This document shows positions 62,342 through 64,000 of a stretch of DNA of 64,000 nt, in pieces (the stretch's first letter is position 1; every line of letters starts with the position of its first letter). The notes under the pieces were generated by a model that made no database searches, had not been told where the DNA came from, and saw only the letters and a list, made by a program, of their open reading frames with translations. The DNA lies in contig NZ_BMEL01000002.1 in NCBI RefSeq assembly GCF_014636475.1, forward strand, positions 682,001-746,000. The letters are read 5' to 3'. The translations under genes were made by a program, and so were the position numbers. Source of the stretch: Halobacillus andaensis (GTDB lineage: Bacteria > Bacillota > Bacilli > Bacillales > Halobacillaceae).

Positions 62342-63130
62342 ATGCAGCCAATTATTCAAGCAGCTATCGAAGCAGGAAAAGAAATTATGAAAATTTACGA
62401 AACAGATTTTGAAGTCGAGTATAAGGAAGATGAATCCCCGTTAACCATTGCGGATCAACGATCTCATGAAGTAATTAAGAAATCACTCGAAGACCATTAT
62501 CCTGGTATTCCGATTTTAAGTGAAGAAGGTAAACATTTATCCTATGCAGAGCGAAAGCAATGGAAAGAGTTCTGGTTAGTGGATCCGATTGATGGTACGA
62601 AAGAGTTTATTAAGAAGAACGGTGAATTTACAGTCAATATTGCCCTAATTAGAGATGGAAAGCCTATAAAAGGAGTAGTCTACGCTCCGGCACTTGATAA
62701 TTTGTATGTTGCTGAAGAAGGTAAAGGCGCATATAAAGTTTCTTCAGTACTCACTAATTCCACTGATGATTATTCATTAAATGCAGAATTATTACCTATA
62801 GAACCACCTAATACCAAAGTTGCTAAAGTAGTGGCAAGTCGATCTCATATGTCTGAAGAGACAAAAGCGTTTATAGAAAACTTAGAGAATAAGTATGAGA
62901 AAGTTGAAACAATTTCAGCAGGAAGTTCATTAAAACTTTGTCTAGTGGCAGAAGGAAAGGCTGATTTTTATCCTCGTTATGCTCCTACTATGGAGTGGGA
63001 TACTGGGGCAGGCCAAGCGATCGTTGAACTGTCTGGAGGAAAGGTAGATATAGCAAATGACGATACACCTTTAGTTTATAATAAAGAAAACCTAAGAAAT
63101 CCTTGGTTTTTAGCAAGAAGGGCTGAATAA
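62342..63130 (+). CDS. cysQ: 3'(2'),5'-bisphosphate nucleotidase (PAP phosphatase)
   Basis: 262 residues of the inositol monophosphatase fold: ILSEEGK, WLVDPIDGTKEFIKKNGEFT and MEWDTGAGQAIV supply the metal ligands. Removes the 3'-phosphate of PAP, the inhibitory by-product of sulfotransferases, closing the PAPS cycle. SD TAGGAGG. Confidence 0.94.
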   Translation: MQPIIQAAIEAGKEIMKIYETDFEVEYKEDESPLTIADQRSHEVIKKSLEDHYPGIPILSEEGKHLSYAERKQWKEFWLVDPIDGTKEFIKKNGEFTVNIALIRDGKPIKGVVYAPALDNLYVAEEGKGAYKVSSVLTNSTDDYSLNAELLPIEPPNTKVAKVVASRSHMSEETKAFIENLENKYEKVETISAGSSLKLCLVAEGKADFYPRYAPTMEWDTGAGQAIVELSGGKVDIANDDTPLVYNKENLRNPWFLARRAE

Positions 63131-63132
63131 TA

Positions 63133-64000
63133 ATGAAGCGTATATATTTATCCTCACCACATATGAGTGGAAATGAACAAAAATACATACAAGAAGCATT
63201 TGATTTAAACTGGATTGCTCCACTTGGCAATAATGTAAACGGGTTGGAAAAAGATTTAGCAGAATATAATTCTATTGAGGACGCTGCAGTAGTAAACTCA
63301 GGTACTGCAGCTATCCATTTAGCATTAAGGTTATTGAATGTTAGGGAAAAAGATACTGTATTTTGCTCCTCACTAACATTTGTTGCTAGTGCAAACCCAA
63401 TTTTATACCAAGGTGCAAATCCTGTATTCATCGATTCAGAACTGGATACTTGGAATATGTCGCCTCAGGCCCTTAAAACTGCGCTTACTGAAGCTGAAGA
63501 AGAAGGCAACCTACCAAAGGCAGTCATAATTGTAAATTTATATGGCCAGAGTGCAAAAATAGATGAACTTGTATCCATTTGTAACAGCTATGATGTTCCT
63601 GTAATAGAAGATGCAGCAGAATCATTAGGAAGTTCATACAAAGGTAAGAAAAGTGGAACATTCGGACGATTTGGAGTGTTTTCTTTTAATGGAAATAAAA
63701 TCATTACTACTTCAGGGGGAGGGGCCCTTGTCTCTAATGATGAAGAAGCGTTAAAAGATGCTAGGTTCTTAGCCACACAGGCGAGAGATCAAGCAGTTCA
63801 TTATCAACATTCTGAGAGTGGATATAATTACCGTATGAGTAATATAGTGGCTGGTATTGGACGTGGCCAGATGGAAGTACTAGATGAGAGAGTTTCCCAG
63901 CGTCGTTCGATATTTGCAAGGTATTATGAGGCTTTTAATGATGTACCTGGTATGAATTTTCAACCTGAGTTAGAGGGCTCCATATCAAATCGGTGGTTAA
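63133..64000 (+). CDS. DegT/DnrJ/EryC1 family sugar aminotransferase (EpsN/PglE-like), cut by window end
   Basis: Begins ATG 63133, 2 nt after cysQ, and runs off the right edge after about 289 residues. PLP enzyme of the DegT family: VVNSGTAAIHLALRLL, VIEDAAESLGSSYKGKKSGT and the Schiff-base lysine in FSFNGNKIITTSGGGALV. It probably aminates the 4-keto sugar from EpsC, as EpsN does in B. subtilis. The N-terminus KRIYLSSPHMSGNEQKYI is typical of this group. Confidence 0.93.
   Translation, partial: MKRIYLSSPHMSGNEQKYIQEAFDLNWIAPLGNNVNGLEKDLAEYNSIEDAAVVNSGTAAIHLALRLLNVREKDTVFCSSLTFVASANPILYQGANPVFIDSELDTWNMSPQALKTALTEAEEEGNLPKAVIIVNLYGQSAKIDELVSICNSYDVPVIEDAAESLGSSYKGKKSGTFGRFGVFSFNGNKIITTSGGGALVSNDEEALKDARFLATQARDQAVHYQHSESGYNYRMSNIVAGIGRGQMEVLDERVSQRRSIFARYYEAFNDVPGMNFQPELEGSISNRWL

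Overview
The window reads as chromosome from an endospore-forming, low-GC Gram-positive bacterium of the Bacillaceae. A moderately salt-loving lineage such as Halobacillus or Virgibacillus is an inference, based on many acidic exported proteins. The evidence for Bacillaceae is a GerA-type spore germinant receptor operon, SinR-like regulators, PaiA/PaiB, a T-box leader, a poly-gamma-glutamate (PGA) capsule locus and strong AGGAGG-type ribosome binding sites, with frequent TTG and GTG starts.

Layout. 1-3.6 kb: end of a PGA synthesis operon (pgsB end, pgsC, pgsE-like, capD), then a convergent PGA hydrolase gene surrounded by five copies of a 41-bp palindromic element. 3.7-6.0 kb: a two-repeat surface protein with an MPKTG sorting signal and its likely sortase, which carries a C-terminal FnIII-like domain. 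6.1-9.6 kb: small membrane proteins, a MarR regulator with a visible operator, paiA-paiB and a frameshifted lipoprotein gene. 9.7-14.5 kb: a membrane protein with three Ltp-type (phage superinfection exclusion) repeats, small lipoproteins, two decayed genes, and a T-box leader in front of an MFS transporter. 14.6-18.8 kb: IS3 remnant and the gerA-gerC-gerB operon. 19-28.7 kb: an accessory stretch of small membrane proteins, acetyltransferases, a type I toxin with its antisense RNA, and a duplicated gene pair in which each copy has decayed differently. 28.8-38.6 kb: a galactoside/galactonate catabolic operon (ABC importer without ATPase, GH2 glycosidase, KDPGal aldolase, kinase, galactonate dehydratase) with a divergent ArsR-type regulator. 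39.2-41.8 kb: a 122-bp long-hairpin repeat, a BmrA-type multidrug exporter and a CBS-domain protein.

42-64 kb is the most interesting part. Four tandem paralogues of a CpsB/YwqE-type PHP phosphatase occur; the first two follow intact SinR-like repressor genes, the third follows a decayed one, and the fourth leads directly into an exopolysaccharide operon. That operon encodes an EpsC-type 4,6-dehydratase, GalU, UDP-glucose dehydrogenase, Wzx flippase, Wzy polymerase, a glycosyltransferase, a priming sugar transferase, a FemAB/GNAT-like protein and an EpsN-like aminotransferase (cut by the window end). It also holds two sulfotransferases and a full set for making and recycling the sulfate donor PAPS (Sat, SLC13 transporter, CysC, CysQ), with no APS/PAPS reductase. 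The simplest reading is a dedicated sulfated, uronic-acid-containing exopolysaccharide under SinR-like and phosphatase control.

Several genes too short, interrupted or cut for simple ORF calling are included: the pgsE-like gene, the toxin, two small membrane proteins, the interrupted genes, the sinR remnant and the partial aminotransferase. No tRNA, rRNA or CRISPR array was seen.
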